From assembly GCF_001895925.1 (NCBI RefSeq), contig NZ_MPPI01000007.1, positions 100,409 through 164,408 of the forward strand: a stretch of 64,000 nucleotides of DNA, given 5' to 3'. The stretch is from Phormidesmis priestleyi ULC007 (GTDB taxonomy: Bacteria > Cyanobacteriota > Cyanobacteriia > Leptolyngbyales > Leptolyngbyaceae). The notes under the pieces were generated by a model. It saw nothing but the letters and a program-made list of their open reading frames with translations. It was not told the origin of the DNA and ran no database searches. Position 1 is the stretch's first letter, and every line of letters starts with the position of its first letter. This document shows, in pieces, positions 42,591 to 51,947 of the stretch. The translations under genes and the position numbers were made by a program.

Positions 42591-43025
42591 CTAATCCGAA
42601 GCTTCCATCGCCTCTACTAAATTCGCTTCCAGCTTTAGACAATTGCGCCCATCAACCTGCAAGCGATATTCCACCTTATCCATCAATCGATTTAAGATCA
42701 GCCAGCCATAGCCGCTTTCTTGCTTGTCTTCTGGGCACGGAGCCAAATAGGTTGAAAGATCATACCCTTGCCCATAGTCCCAAATTTCTAGCGCTAGATC
42801 TCGGTCTTTCACCTCTAAGCGAATCAGCACCGGAAGATGAGGACGATCGCGGTGAGCGTGTCGCACCACGTTAGAATAAGCCTCGACCAGAGCCAAACGC
42901 AGACGATTTGACTGTCGCGCCCAATCTACCCGATCGCCAAACTCGATTTCTAGACTTCCTAGAAGCCAACCTTCAACAACGCTTAAAAACTGCAAAGTGC
43001 TGGGAATGTGAAGTTCAGTTCTCAT
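42591..43025 (-). CDS. RsbW-like anti-sigma regulatory kinase
   Basis: A 144-residue ATP-binding protein of the HATPase_c_2 type. The N box is LRLALVEAYSNVVRHAHR (E and N bind Mg-ATP), followed by LALEIWDYGQGYD (G1 box) and QESGYGWLILNRLMDKVEY (G2 region). Such proteins phosphorylate STAS antagonists and hold sigma factors. The ATG lies two bases after the stop of the SpoIIE-type phosphatase gene, so the two form an operon and probably counteract each other. Confidence 0.85.
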   Translation of the reverse strand: MRTELHIPSTLQFLSVVEGWLLGSLEIEFGDRVDWARQSNRLRLALVEAYSNVVRHAHRDRPHLPVLIRLEVKDRDLALEIWDYGQGYDLSTYLAPCPEDKQESGYGWLILNRLMDKVEYRLQVDGRNCLKLEANLVEAMEASD

Positions 43026-43027
43026 CG

Positions 43028-44734
43028 TTAAAGAACCTCCAGGGATAGAATCGTCTGATCATCTTCCTGAATAGCATTGTGTGATTGGATACGGGCTAAA
43101 AGGTGATTTAGATCTAAGCATTCCCGTTCTTGAAGGAGTAATTGCCAAAGTCCTATTTCTTTGAGCATTGAGCTACCCTTGCCCCCATTAGTTGGGGTGT
43201 GACCCGTCAAATCTTCAGAAGGAACTATCGCTTCCGTAATGCCATCACTAGTCAGCAGCAGCACTTCTCCAGAGTGGAGCGTGAGATTTCCGGCGATCGC
43301 GTTCCACTCAGGCAAAATTCCTAACGGCACCCCCCGCACTTTGAGATAAATCGGCTCTACCACAGCTTGCTCTGATTGAGAAGCACCTGTCTGTCTTGCC
43401 CAAACCACTGGGTAAATGTGCCCAGCGTTGGCATAAACTAACTGCTTGTCGATCGGCGAATAGCGCGCTAAAACCATCGTGATAAAGCAGTTTGTGCTAA
43501 CCAGATCTTGCGAGAGAATGCTGTTGAGGTTCTGCATCACCACGTTTGGCTCAGGGGGAGTTTCTTGAGACAGTTCTCGCCTCAGCACAGAGATAGCGCT
43601 TGCCATAAACAATGCCGCCGGAACGCCTTTTCCCGATACATCACCAACTGCCAGCCATACATCGCCTTGAGGATGCTGGTAGACCTCAAAAAAGTCTCCT
43701 CCTACCTCTCGTGCTGGGTGACAGCAGGCTTGAACTTTAACGGTTTCAAGGATGGGTAACGTCTGTCTCAGCAAATTGGTTTGAATTTGACGAGCAACCG
43801 CTAACTCTGCTCGAATTTGTTCGGCTTGTTTCTGGGTTCGCTGATAAAGTTTTGCCTGAGAAATCGCCAGAGCCGCCTGTTCTGCAACACCTTCTAGAAG
43901 TTGAATATCCTCTTTTGACCAGGGAGGGTGAAACAAGTCAGCACCCGCCTGCTCACTGCTGCCTTGGTAGAAAGAGAGAATTGCTAACAATTCTTGCTGA
44001 TAGGTTAACGGCACCACAAGACGCATATCGGCATCTTTGGGCGATTGACCAACCTGAGTTTTGCGAGTTTTTAGTGCCGCTTGCACCATCGGGTCTTGGC
44101 GATCGCGCTCCTCACTGATTGGCTCACAGTCTGCCAAGCAGTAGAGCAATGATTCTGCCACAATGCTCTTTCCTTCAACGGGGTGCAGCACACAGTGACT
44201 TGCGCCAAAGGTTTGCCCCAGAGTTTCGACGATCGTTTGCAGCATACTGGGATAGTCGAGCGACTCGCGAATCGCAGTCGTGACCGCATTAAATAGCGAT
44301 TCTCGTCGGAGCGCGCGCTGCAAATCGGCGGTTCTCTGTTTCAACACGCCATAGGTTTCTGCCGCCTGCTCAATGACGACTTGAAGCTGCTGAGGCTTCC
44401 ACGGTTTGGTGATGTACTTGAAGACTTTTCCGGCGTTGATCGCATCGACCAAATCTTCGACATCGGTATATCCCGTCAAGACAATCCGAATCGTGTCAGG
44501 AAAGCGATCGACTGTTTTGCTTAAAAACTCGGTGCCCAACATTTCCGGCATTCGCTGGTCGGAGATGATGATTGCCATCTCACCCTGCTGATCGAGAATT
44601 TTGAGGGCGGCGATCGCGCTGGTTGCCCTGACCACCTCAAAATCGCGTCGAAACGTGCGATAAAGCAGATCCAAGTTATCTGGCTCATCGTCCACAATCA
44701 TTAACTTAAGCTTAGGTTTTGTCTCTCGTCCCAT
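43028..44734 (-). CDS. Response regulator - GAF - SpoIIE/PP2C phosphatase
   Basis: About 568 residues. The receiver (to about residue 125) has LMIVDDEPDNLDLL, the Asp in IIISDQRMPEM and the Lys in KYITKPWKP. A GAF domain follows (LFNAVTTAIRESLDYPSMLQ, LRLVVPLTYQQELLAILSFY region). The SpoIIE domain has GGDFFEVYQ, VGDVSGKGVPAALFMA, LVYANAGHIYPVVW, VLLLTSDGITEA and EDDQTILSLEV, the acidic metal ligands of PP2C. It would remove phosphate from a STAS antagonist. ATG 44734 has AAGGA just upstream; GTG 44746 is less likely. Together with the RsbW-like kinase this is a partner-switching module. Confidence 0.92.
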   Translation of the reverse strand: MGRETKPKLKLMIVDDEPDNLDLLYRTFRRDFEVVRATSAIAALKILDQQGEMAIIISDQRMPEMLGTEFLSKTVDRFPDTIRIVLTGYTDVEDLVDAINAGKVFKYITKPWKPQQLQVVIEQAAETYGVLKQRTADLQRALRRESLFNAVTTAIRESLDYPSMLQTIVETLGQTFGASHCVLHPVEGKSIVAESLLYCLADCEPISEERDRQDPMVQAALKTRKTQVGQSPKDADMRLVVPLTYQQELLAILSFYQGSSEQAGADLFHPPWSKEDIQLLEGVAEQAALAISQAKLYQRTQKQAEQIRAELAVARQIQTNLLRQTLPILETVKVQACCHPAREVGGDFFEVYQHPQGDVWLAVGDVSGKGVPAALFMASAISVLRRELSQETPPEPNVVMQNLNSILSQDLVSTNCFITMVLARYSPIDKQLVYANAGHIYPVVWARQTGASQSEQAVVEPIYLKVRGVPLGILPEWNAIAGNLTLHSGEVLLLTSDGITEAIVPSEDLTGHTPTNGGKGSSMLKEIGLWQLLLQERECLDLNHLLARIQSHNAIQEDDQTILSLEVL

Positions 44735-44833
44735 GCGATCCTTCACTCCAGGGTTGTCGGCACTTCTAACTAGCCCAAGGTGCCCTGATCTCCGTGAAAC
44801 TAACGGGTTTGTGAGGATTTGAAACCGATCGCG

Positions 44834-45397
44834 TTATTGTTTCGCTGCGAGTTGATTCCAGGCTTGAAGGATGATTTTGAGAGAGGACGGTAGCTCAGAC
44901 TGAATGATGTCGGCATATTGCACAGTGCCCGCATGACTAGAGGCCGTCACCATGAAGAAGTCTGCGGAGCCTGGATGGGCGGGATAGCTAAGACGATCGA
45001 AGGGTTTGATATGAGTTTTCACCAATTTCTCAAACCGCCGCACTCGTTGGGGAGACAGCCGAATCGCTATGATCTCAGACTTGCTGCCATCGCGATTGAT
45101 CCGACTGCGAATCAGTTGCCCGTTTTTGAGCAGGAGCGTTTCATAGGTTAATCCGGCAAAGCCTCCGCTAGAGATCGTCTGAAAGACGACGTTTGCTTTG
45201 ATTTTAGGTAAGGGCTGACTGAGCGGAATTTGAACAGGCTGAATGCTGCCATTTGTTGCAGTGCCCTGCCAAATTTGAAGCGATTGAAACAGCGGAGTCG
45301 CGGCAGCGTTCTGCCCGAGCGGGACTCCAGTGACCAACGATAAGGCACCGACTAAAACGATCGCGGCAAATAGTTTAGCTGAACGGCTGAAAAACAT
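44834..45397 (-). CDS. Secreted or periplasmic protein of unknown function
   Basis: 187 residues from ATG 45397, beginning MFFSRSAKLFAAIVLVGALS, a signal peptide with a possible cleavage after NAAA. The mature part has VFQTISSGGFAGLTYETLLL and LSPQRVRRFEKLVKTHIKPF. No family recognised. The frame is open upstream to 45613, but that stretch looks non-coding. It lies downstream of the PIN-domain gene on the same strand. Confidence 0.7.
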   Translation of the reverse strand: MFFSRSAKLFAAIVLVGALSLVTGVPLGQNAAATPLFQSLQIWQGTATNGSIQPVQIPLSQPLPKIKANVVFQTISSGGFAGLTYETLLLKNGQLIRSRINRDGSKSEIIAIRLSPQRVRRFEKLVKTHIKPFDRLSYPAHPGSADFFMVTASSHAGTVQYADIIQSELPSSLKIILQAWNQLAAKQ

Positions 45398-45470
45398 TGC
45401 AAAAAAGTCTTCATGACTGAGGTGGATACAGTCAGAGACGGTCTTGAGCCAAGGGCAAGTTCCGGGATTA

Positions 45471-46268
45471 TTATTTTTGCATTGAAGGAATCTCAGGCAG
45501 GGTGGGCAGATTTCGCTGTCGTAAGAATTGGTTAAAGCTTTTGGGTTGAACAATATACCAAATAATGCTGAGAGCGATCGCCACCGCAACGAGGGTAGAC
45601 ACGCCAGACCCAATCTGATGAAACGTGCTGGGATGATTATAAAGCGGCTGAACAGGGCGCACTTTCGGTTGAGGCTCTCTCAGGGGTCTAGGAGCCACTT
45701 TGGGCAGCGAGGAAGATGTTTGCAGACGGCGAGGAGTCGTCATCCCGCTGACTGTGACTGTGTTCGATCGCATTGCTTGCAGGTGTTGAGCTACGATCGG
45801 AGGCCTGCGACCGCTACGACTCCAAATCAACATGGCTGACACGGGCACTCCGCTGAGATTTGCTACGCCCAAGCTCTGAACCCGTTTCAGCAAAGGCTGG
45901 TCATTAGAAATCAAAACCACGAGCCGACCTGGACTGTTACGCGCAAACCCATAGGCACACTCCGAGACTGCCTGAGCTAATCGAGCGCGTTTGCTCATAT
46001 TCTGCCCATCACTAGGCTGAAGTGAGGGATGAAGCGCCCCTACCCCAGTAAGTTGCCAGTTACTTTCTGCAAAAAAGCGGCAAAACTCTTTGGCAGTATG
46101 CTCATGGTTGCGTTCAATTCCAATCTGACTTAACGCCTGGATTTCTTGGTAGACCAATTGGGGCACATAGCAATTACCCAGTCGTGTAAACTCTTGCCAC
46201 TCTCGCGGCTTACTCACTAGCAGCGCGCTCAAATCGAGCAGCAGCAAAATGGGAGGTAGATCTGACAT
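45471..46268 (-). CDS. PIN-domain protein with C-terminal membrane anchor
   Basis: 265 residues. The first 150 look like a PIN nuclease: LPPILLLLDLSALLVSKPRE with the first Asp, VPQLVYQEIQALSQ with the Glu, and SNDQPLLKRVQSLGV with the second Asp. A Pro/Arg-rich linker follows, and then GVSTLVAVAIALSIIWYIV, a single membrane helix near the C-terminus. It may therefore be a membrane-tethered ribonuclease. ATG 46268 starts MSDLPPILLLL. Located between the site-2 protease and the secreted protein genes. Confidence 0.75.
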   Translation of the reverse strand: MSDLPPILLLLDLSALLVSKPREWQEFTRLGNCYVPQLVYQEIQALSQIGIERNHEHTAKEFCRFFAESNWQLTGVGALHPSLQPSDGQNMSKRARLAQAVSECAYGFARNSPGRLVVLISNDQPLLKRVQSLGVANLSGVPVSAMLIWSRSGRRPPIVAQHLQAMRSNTVTVSGMTTPRRLQTSSSLPKVAPRPLREPQPKVRPVQPLYNHPSTFHQIGSGVSTLVAVAIALSIIWYIVQPKSFNQFLRQRNLPTLPEIPSMQK

Positions 46269-46350
46269 AGATTTCAGGAAGATGCGAAAAGGAAAGACCA
46301 GCGAGAATTTCCGTAAACGGACAATGCACCCTATATCTACGATAGTGTAA

Positions 46351-47835
46351 TCACCCACCAATTCCCAATCGCCCTGCCAAACTTGGGGTTAGCGGTAACA
46401 AAATAGTAATCATTAGAAACAGTGCAAGCAAGCCCAAGGCGGCTCGTGTGTCATCGGGTTCTGACAACTCGTTGAGGCTGGGTCGCTCTAAATTGCGCTG
46501 CAAAACTAAAATCACGATCGCCCAATAAAGCGCCAGTGGGTTGACGAGAGACGCGATCGCTAACACCACGATCGTGGCGGCGGTGGTTCGCCCAGCCGTT
46601 TTGCGCCCATAAATTGCCTGCACAATTCTGCCGCCATCGAGTTGTCCGGCAGGCATAAGATTAATCGCGGTCAAAATTAGCCCTACCCAGCCCAAGATCG
46701 TGAGCGGATGAACGGCAACACTGGTTTGCTGAAGTGCCGTTCCTAAAATCACTCGTGCCACAGTGCCGACGAGAATTGACCCCTCAAAAAATTGGGTTGG
46801 CAGCTTAAATAGACTGCCTTCGTGAGACAGTAACAATCCCGTAATCAACATCGTTAGTGAGACTATGCCCCCCGCAGCCGGCCCCGCAAACGCAATATCA
46901 AACAGCGCCGATCGGTTAGGCAACAGCGACTCAAATCGAGTAATGGCACCAAACGAACCAATCTGCCAGGTTGGAATGAAATAGGGAAAACTCAGCCGAA
47001 CCTTGTGGCGACGCGCCAGCAGCCAGTGCCCCAATTCATGAACGCCCAAAACGGTGAGAATGCCGAGTGCGATCGGCAGCACTTCTCGAAATCGTTCTAG
47101 CGAATTGTAGAAGTCAAATTCCAGCAAAAACCCAGCGGTTTCTAGACAGGTGGCGATCGTCGCAATTAACAGCACTCCTGCTAGAATCTTCTGCGCCAGC
47201 GTTGCGGGCTTGGGATCGTTGGTGCTGGGCAAAACCACGACGACGGGTCTGCTTTCTTGACCTTCGACCAAAAACAGGCGATAACGATCGTCCAATCGCT
47301 CCTTCAAACTTGCAGAGAGTCGCGCAAAGGTAGGTTCTATCTCGCCGCGCAGATTGCCTTTAAAAATCGCGCCTTCTTGATAGGGAATGGTTTCGGTGGC
47401 AAAAAATGTGTCGATGCCAAAAATTCCTTGAATCGCTTTGAGATCCTCTGCGGGAATGGGCAGCAATTCAGGCTTCTCGGCAGAGTCTAACTCAGGCAGT
47501 TGAGCTATCTCTGAACTCGGTGGCTCAGGCTGAGAATCGAATGCGTCACCCTTGATTTTTGTGACTGTCGCTCGTTGAGATTCTTCTTGAGCGACTGCCC
47601 GAAGTCTGCGCCCAATGACAATATAGAGTCCTGTAGAGGCGACAAACAGCAGCAAAACGCTCACCAAGTTGAGGTAGATGCCCAAGGTTGTCAAACCAAA
47701 GAAAAACAGCCAGGGAGCCATCAACACCACCGATTGCAACCAGGCAAGAATTCCTAGTTTGCCAAAAGGTTTAGCTCGATAATATCCCCAGCCCAGAATT
47801 CCTAGCGCAACCAACACAGTTATTGCAGTAATCAT
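46351..47835 (-). CDS. EGY-like site-2 protease (M50 family)
   Basis: About 494 residues with several membrane helices. The soluble part LPIPAEDLKAIQGIFGIDTF, FATETIPYQEGAIFKGNLRG and RYRLFLVEGQESRPVVVVLP is characteristic of the EGY group known from chloroplasts. The zinc site is LGVHELGHWLLARRHKV (HExxH) and the third ligand is in NLMPAGQLDGGRIVQ. It cuts substrates inside the membrane, possibly an anti-sigma factor. ATG 47835 has AAGGG seven bases upstream; the frame is open to 47910. Confidence 0.92.
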   Translation of the reverse strand: MITAITVLVALGILGWGYYRAKPFGKLGILAWLQSVVLMAPWLFFFGLTTLGIYLNLVSVLLLFVASTGLYIVIGRRLRAVAQEESQRATVTKIKGDAFDSQPEPPSSEIAQLPELDSAEKPELLPIPAEDLKAIQGIFGIDTFFATETIPYQEGAIFKGNLRGEIEPTFARLSASLKERLDDRYRLFLVEGQESRPVVVVLPSTNDPKPATLAQKILAGVLLIATIATCLETAGFLLEFDFYNSLERFREVLPIALGILTVLGVHELGHWLLARRHKVRLSFPYFIPTWQIGSFGAITRFESLLPNRSALFDIAFAGPAAGGIVSLTMLITGLLLSHEGSLFKLPTQFFEGSILVGTVARVILGTALQQTSVAVHPLTILGWVGLILTAINLMPAGQLDGGRIVQAIYGRKTAGRTTAATIVVLAIASLVNPLALYWAIVILVLQRNLERPSLNELSEPDDTRAALGLLALFLMITILLPLTPSLAGRLGIGG

Positions 47836-47975
47836 CTCCCAACCCTTGTAAGCATTGCTTACCTCGATCGAACCACAAACGCCCTGCTGATGAAGTTGAA
47901 AGGTCTTCAAAAACAGGACGCTGTTAGATCTACTCTATCGAAGTTAGGGTTTTCTGAGCCATTGCCCGCAGGATT

Positions 47976-49439
47976 CTAGCGGCTGTTTATTTGATTGATT
48001 TGCTTGAGCGTGTTGCGATAGCCGTCTGCTTGACCCTGTTGTCGATAAAGGTCGCCTGCTTGGCGCAAATCGGCGATCGCGTCGCGTTGGTTGCCCAGCT
48101 TCGCCAGCAAGACACCCCGATAATAGTGAGCGTCTGCCACACGCGCATCAATGCGAAGGGTTTGAGAAAAATCTGCGATCGCGCCTCTTGTATCGCCCAG
48201 ATCCATTTTTGCCTTGCCCCGATTCTCATAGGCTTTGGCATCTTCAGCATTGAGGCTAACCGCTTGGCTATAGTCAGCGATCGCGCCTTGACGATCGCCT
48301 AAGTGCGATCGCGCATCGGCTCGACTCGTGTAAGCAGACGCAAAATCCGGCTGCACTTGCACTGCCTGGTTATAGTCATTGAATGCGCCTTGTTTGTCTC
48401 CAGTCGTCGCTAACAAATCGCCTCGACTCTTGAGCGCTTCGGCATAGTCGGGTTTGAGCTTGAGCGCCTGGTTATAGTCGGCGATCGCGCCTTGAGGGTT
48501 TTCGAGCGCCGCTTGCACTTGACCTCGTTGTAAAAAGACTTCTGGCTTGTCAGGGTTTAGCTGGGCAACTTTTGTAAAGTCTGCTTGGGCGGCTTCCAGA
48601 TTGCCTAGCTTAGACTGAGCTAACCCGCGATTGTAGTAAGCAGAGACATAGTTAGGGTTGAAACGAATTGCCTGGCTAAAGTCTGCAACTGCCGCGTTAT
48701 CGTCATCAGTTTGATGGTGAAGCGTGCCTCGACTGAGATAAGCCTCGGCGTAGTTAGGCTGAAGTTTAATGGCTTGGTTGAAGTCATTGAGCGCCGATTG
48801 TCGATCGCCTTTATTAAGAGAGACAAACCCACGATTCAGCAAAGCAGGCGCATAACTAGGCTGGAGCCGCAGCGCTTGATCAAAATCAGCGATCGCGCCT
48901 TCTGCATCGTTGGATTGAGAACGTACATAGCCACGATTTACATAAGCTGCTGCCAGAGTGGGGTTTAGCTCCAGAGCTTTGTTTAAATCTGTCATCGCTG
49001 CTTCGGCATTGCCAGCGCTGAAGTGAGTGGTGCCTCTTTGGGCATAGGCGATCGCGTCAGAAGGATTAAGTTTGATCGCCTGGTCAAAATCTGCGAGGGC
49101 ACCGACTCGATCGCCGACGTTTGACCTCGCGACTCCTCGCGCAACGTAACCCTGACTGAAACTAGGATTGATCTGAAGCGCCTGATTGTAATTTTCGAGG
49201 GCACCCCGATAATTTGCAGATTTGGCTTTATCTTCCCCTTGACGATAGAACTTCTGCGCGTCCTGTTGAGTTTTAACCGCTTCCGGAAGTTTAGAAGCGT
49301 CTGGCTGAGTGGGCGCGATCGGGGCAAACGCTTCAGTTTGAGCAAATGCGGATGAGATATCGACGAGAGACGATGCAAAACTGACAGTCAGGGCGATCGC
49401 ACAGAGCGTAGATCGCCTGGTAGGACGGAGAAGGTTCAT
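47976..49439 (-). CDS. Exported TPR-repeat protein
   Basis: 487 residues starting MNLLRPTRRSTLCAIALTVS, with a signal peptide cut near SAFAQ. From about residue 60 to the end it has around 12 tetratricopeptide repeats of the type A-x-A-Y-x-x-R-G with NPSFSQGYVARGVARSN, NPTLAAAYVNRGYVRSQS and PNYAEAYLSRGTLHHQ. TPR arrays mediate protein contacts; periplasmic location is likely. No clear partner in the neighbourhood. Confidence 0.92.
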   Translation of the reverse strand: MNLLRPTRRSTLCAIALTVSFASSLVDISSAFAQTEAFAPIAPTQPDASKLPEAVKTQQDAQKFYRQGEDKAKSANYRGALENYNQALQINPSFSQGYVARGVARSNVGDRVGALADFDQAIKLNPSDAIAYAQRGTTHFSAGNAEAAMTDLNKALELNPTLAAAYVNRGYVRSQSNDAEGAIADFDQALRLQPSYAPALLNRGFVSLNKGDRQSALNDFNQAIKLQPNYAEAYLSRGTLHHQTDDDNAAVADFSQAIRFNPNYVSAYYNRGLAQSKLGNLEAAQADFTKVAQLNPDKPEVFLQRGQVQAALENPQGAIADYNQALKLKPDYAEALKSRGDLLATTGDKQGAFNDYNQAVQVQPDFASAYTSRADARSHLGDRQGAIADYSQAVSLNAEDAKAYENRGKAKMDLGDTRGAIADFSQTLRIDARVADAHYYRGVLLAKLGNQRDAIADLRQAGDLYRQQGQADGYRNTLKQINQINSR

Positions 49440-49552
49440 AAATCTAAGTTAGGTTCGGTAGAGGACAGGTATCGATTTTTGCCCTACTGTTCCCAACACT
49501 TAAGATTTAATCACTTTTATTAAGTTAAAGATTTGTGTCTTTATTCCAGATG

Positions 49553-49801
49553 TCAAGTAGGAACGAGTTCTCCAGGGCGCAGTTTTGCCCACTTGCCTTG
49601 TTCTTTTTTAAAGCTCAAGCAACCAACTACATCCCATTCCATCTCGATATAGTCGGTACGATCGCGAATGTTGACGTTGATAGTTGGCTCAGTCGCCTCA
49701 AAATCTGGCGTTTCGGTGAGGTGCGCCTGCTCGTGCTGGTCTTCTACCGCATGGTAAGTGGTGCAACGGTCTACGTAGTGGCAATTTACGCAAATACACA
49801 T
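49553..49801 (-). CDS. ycf34: Ycf34 family protein
   Basis: 82 residues beginning MCICVNCHYVDRCTTYH. Cysteines 2, 4, 7 and 13 match the cluster-binding set of Ycf34, an iron-sulfur protein conserved in cyanobacteria and red-lineage plastids and implicated in photosynthetic electron-flow regulation. TTPDFEATEPTINVNIR-like spacing (here TPDFEATEPTINVNI) is also typical. ATG 49801 is preferred over the TTG at 49810. Confidence 0.9.
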   Translation of the reverse strand: MCICVNCHYVDRCTTYHAVEDQHEQAHLTETPDFEATEPTINVNIRDRTDYIEMEWDVVGCLSFKKEQGKWAKLRPGELVPT

Positions 49802-50136
49802 GATGGTCAATCTCTCTAGATCACTAAAAATTAGAGTGGCGTTCTGACTCTTAGAGACGAATCGGGAATCGAGATGCTTTTCTGTTACTCTAGCTCAGGC
49901 GAACGAATTGATCACGAGCTTTCAGGTTGATTTATGTTGCTTGTTTAGAAAGCAGCGATCAATCGGGTTATCTGAGCGATCGAGTCCGAAATGAGTCGAT
50001 TTCTGCTAAACGCTCACCATTCTTCAATCCTGAATCGTCATACTGAAGATCTGTCGGACAAAAGCTGGTTGCAGTCCGAAAGGTAAGCTTCACAGAGTTG
50101 TTTCGTGAGCATTAAATTGTTTGGGATGAGTTTGAA
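49802..50136. other. Divergent intergenic region ycf34 / CCA-adding enzyme
   Basis: 335 bases. No gene, tRNA or repeat found. It should hold promoters for both genes. Confidence 0.4.
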
Positions 50137-51471
50137 TTGAATCACCGTTTAGATTGTTGGCAAGACGTTTTGGTTGCCTCTTCTGCCCTGTCTCCCGAAA
50201 CTTGGCCCTTTAGCCTCTCCTGGCTACCACCCTCTGCCTGTTTAGTTGGAGGGACTGTTCGCGATGCGCTGCTCGATCGCCCTTCTGACTATCTCGATTT
50301 AGATTTTGTGCTGCCGACAGGCGCTGTTGAGACCGCCCAAGCGATCGCTCGTCACTATCGAGCCGGGTTTGTCTTACTGGATGCCGATCGCCAAATTGCC
50401 AGAGTCGTTTTTGAGCAAGGGACGGCAGATTTTGCCCAGCAGGTTGGCTCTAGTTTAGATGCAGATTTGCGGCGACGCGACTTTACGGTGAATGCGATCG
50501 CCTACAATCCGCACACCGCTCAACTGCTCGACCCGCTGCAAGGTCACGCTGACCTCAAACGCGGGCTGCTGCGGATGGTGTGTGCCGAAAACCTCGCAGA
50601 AGACCCATTAAGACTGCTGCGCGCTTATCGTCAAGCTGCCCAGCTAGGGTTTTCGCTAGAGCCAGAAACTCGGACTATCATTCGACAGTTGGCTCCCAAA
50701 CTGCGGCAGATTGCAGCAGAACGAGTGCAGTCTGAATTGAATTATTTGCTGAGTAGCGATCGCGGAACGTTTTGGCTCACGGCAGCATGGCAAGATGGGC
50801 TGCTGCAAGATTGGTTCCCCAGTGCTGATACCCAAAGTTTGACGCGGCTGCTCGGAATTGATCAAACGACTGTGATCTTTCAAGAAACCCGGACTGAGTT
50901 TGCAACCGAATTGTTTCGCAACATTCGGGGTGGAGCGCAATCCAATTCAAGCCAACCTGAACCCAAAGCCTCTGGATCGGCTCGAACATGGTTGACGATC
51001 GCCAAGTTAGCCAGCCTATTAGACTCTGACCCGCAACTGGCAGAAGCGCAGCTATGGCGCTTAAAATACAGTCGTGCCGAAATTCAGGCGGTCAGCACGG
51101 CGCTTAGGGGATTGCCCCAATTGTGTGCCAAGCCGTTGCTGGAGTGGACGTTAGCAGAGCAATATTTCTTCTTCAGAGAAGTGGGCGCGACGTTTCCAGC
51201 ATTGGCAATTTTAGCGATCGCCGCCGGGACTCCTTTAGAAGCAATTACGGCGCTAATCACACGATTTTTGAACGCTGATGATCCGGTTGCTCATCCGATG
51301 CCATTACTAACTGGGCAAGACCTAATGAGCGCCCTAAACTTGTCTGCCGGGCCGCTGATCGGCCAACTGCTTGCGGCTCTCCAGTTGGCGCGGGCAGAAG
51401 GCAAGGTTACAAATCGTAAAGACGCACTAGTGCTAGCCGCAGACTTGTTGAAACAGAAGGCAACCGAATGA
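50137..51471 (+). CDS. CCA tRNA nucleotidyltransferase / poly(A) polymerase family
   Basis: 444 residues from TTG 50137, preceded by GGGATGAG. The head domain has LVGGTVRDALLDRPSDYLDL with the DxD metal site in DLDF, then RRDFTVNAIAYN and AEDPLRLLRAYRQAAQLGF. The C-terminal half is the helical body. It adds or repairs the CCA end of tRNAs; in cyanobacteria some members are split into CC- and A-adding forms, which cannot be told apart here. Also possible: poly(A) polymerase-like. Confidence 0.88.
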   Translation: MNHRLDCWQDVLVASSALSPETWPFSLSWLPPSACLVGGTVRDALLDRPSDYLDLDFVLPTGAVETAQAIARHYRAGFVLLDADRQIARVVFEQGTADFAQQVGSSLDADLRRRDFTVNAIAYNPHTAQLLDPLQGHADLKRGLLRMVCAENLAEDPLRLLRAYRQAAQLGFSLEPETRTIIRQLAPKLRQIAAERVQSELNYLLSSDRGTFWLTAAWQDGLLQDWFPSADTQSLTRLLGIDQTTVIFQETRTEFATELFRNIRGGAQSNSSQPEPKASGSARTWLTIAKLASLLDSDPQLAEAQLWRLKYSRAEIQAVSTALRGLPQLCAKPLLEWTLAEQYFFFREVGATFPALAILAIAAGTPLEAITALITRFLNADDPVAHPMPLLTGQDLMSALNLSAGPLIGQLLAALQLARAEGKVTNRKDALVLAADLLKQKATE

Positions 51472-51645
51472 TAAGATTGTTTGCTGAGAAGAATTCATAA
51501 TTCTGAGATAACCTGTAGTCTGAATGACCTTCCAGGTTATGTTAGAGTGATTCTCTAACTCTTTTTTCTGAGGGCTAAATCGAGTTCTCAGCAATTACGA
51601 TCGTTATTGACACCATTCGCTAATAGATGTCTCCAAGGGGTAAAC

Positions 51646-51837
51646 ATGGCTAAACGCCGCAACCAAAAGAAAGAAAAAGCTCTCCGCAACCAGGCTTATG
51701 CTCGTAAGTTTCGTAAACGCACCAACACCGGGCGCATGACGAGAGGAAGACGCTACGACAGCAACCGCATGGATGACGCTGAGGGCGATCAAGAAGGCGC
51801 AGGCGGCAGGGGCAACGAAGGCGCTGCTGACGTTTAG
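51646..51837 (+). CDS. Small highly basic protein
   Basis: 63 residues, MAKRRNQKKEKALRNQAYAR then KFRKRTNTGRMTRGRRYDSN, with an acidic/Gly-rich tail. AAGGGG lies eight bases before ATG 51646. I recognise it as a conserved cyanobacterial small protein without known function; the composition suggests RNA or ribosome binding. It follows the CCA-adding enzyme gene. Confidence 0.7.
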   Translation: MAKRRNQKKEKALRNQAYARKFRKRTNTGRMTRGRRYDSNRMDDAEGDQEGAGGRGNEGAADV

Positions 51838-51947
51838 AGATTTAGAGTCAAATCAATATTTAGAAGGGTTGCGTGTTCAACAAGGTTGTTCCCCTCTTCT
51901 GAGTTATCCCCAAGCCGTCATGGTTTGGGGACTTTTAATGGGCAAAT

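Noticed and set aside
49802..50136. Riboswitch or small RNA in the ycf34/CCA gap
   Set aside because: No conserved aptamer sequence or strong hairpin-terminator pair was seen.
50137..51471. A selenocysteine or recoding event in the TTG-started genes
   Set aside because: TTG starts at chlP, the propeller gene, the CCA enzyme and the ligase are ordinary alternative starts; no internal stop is present.
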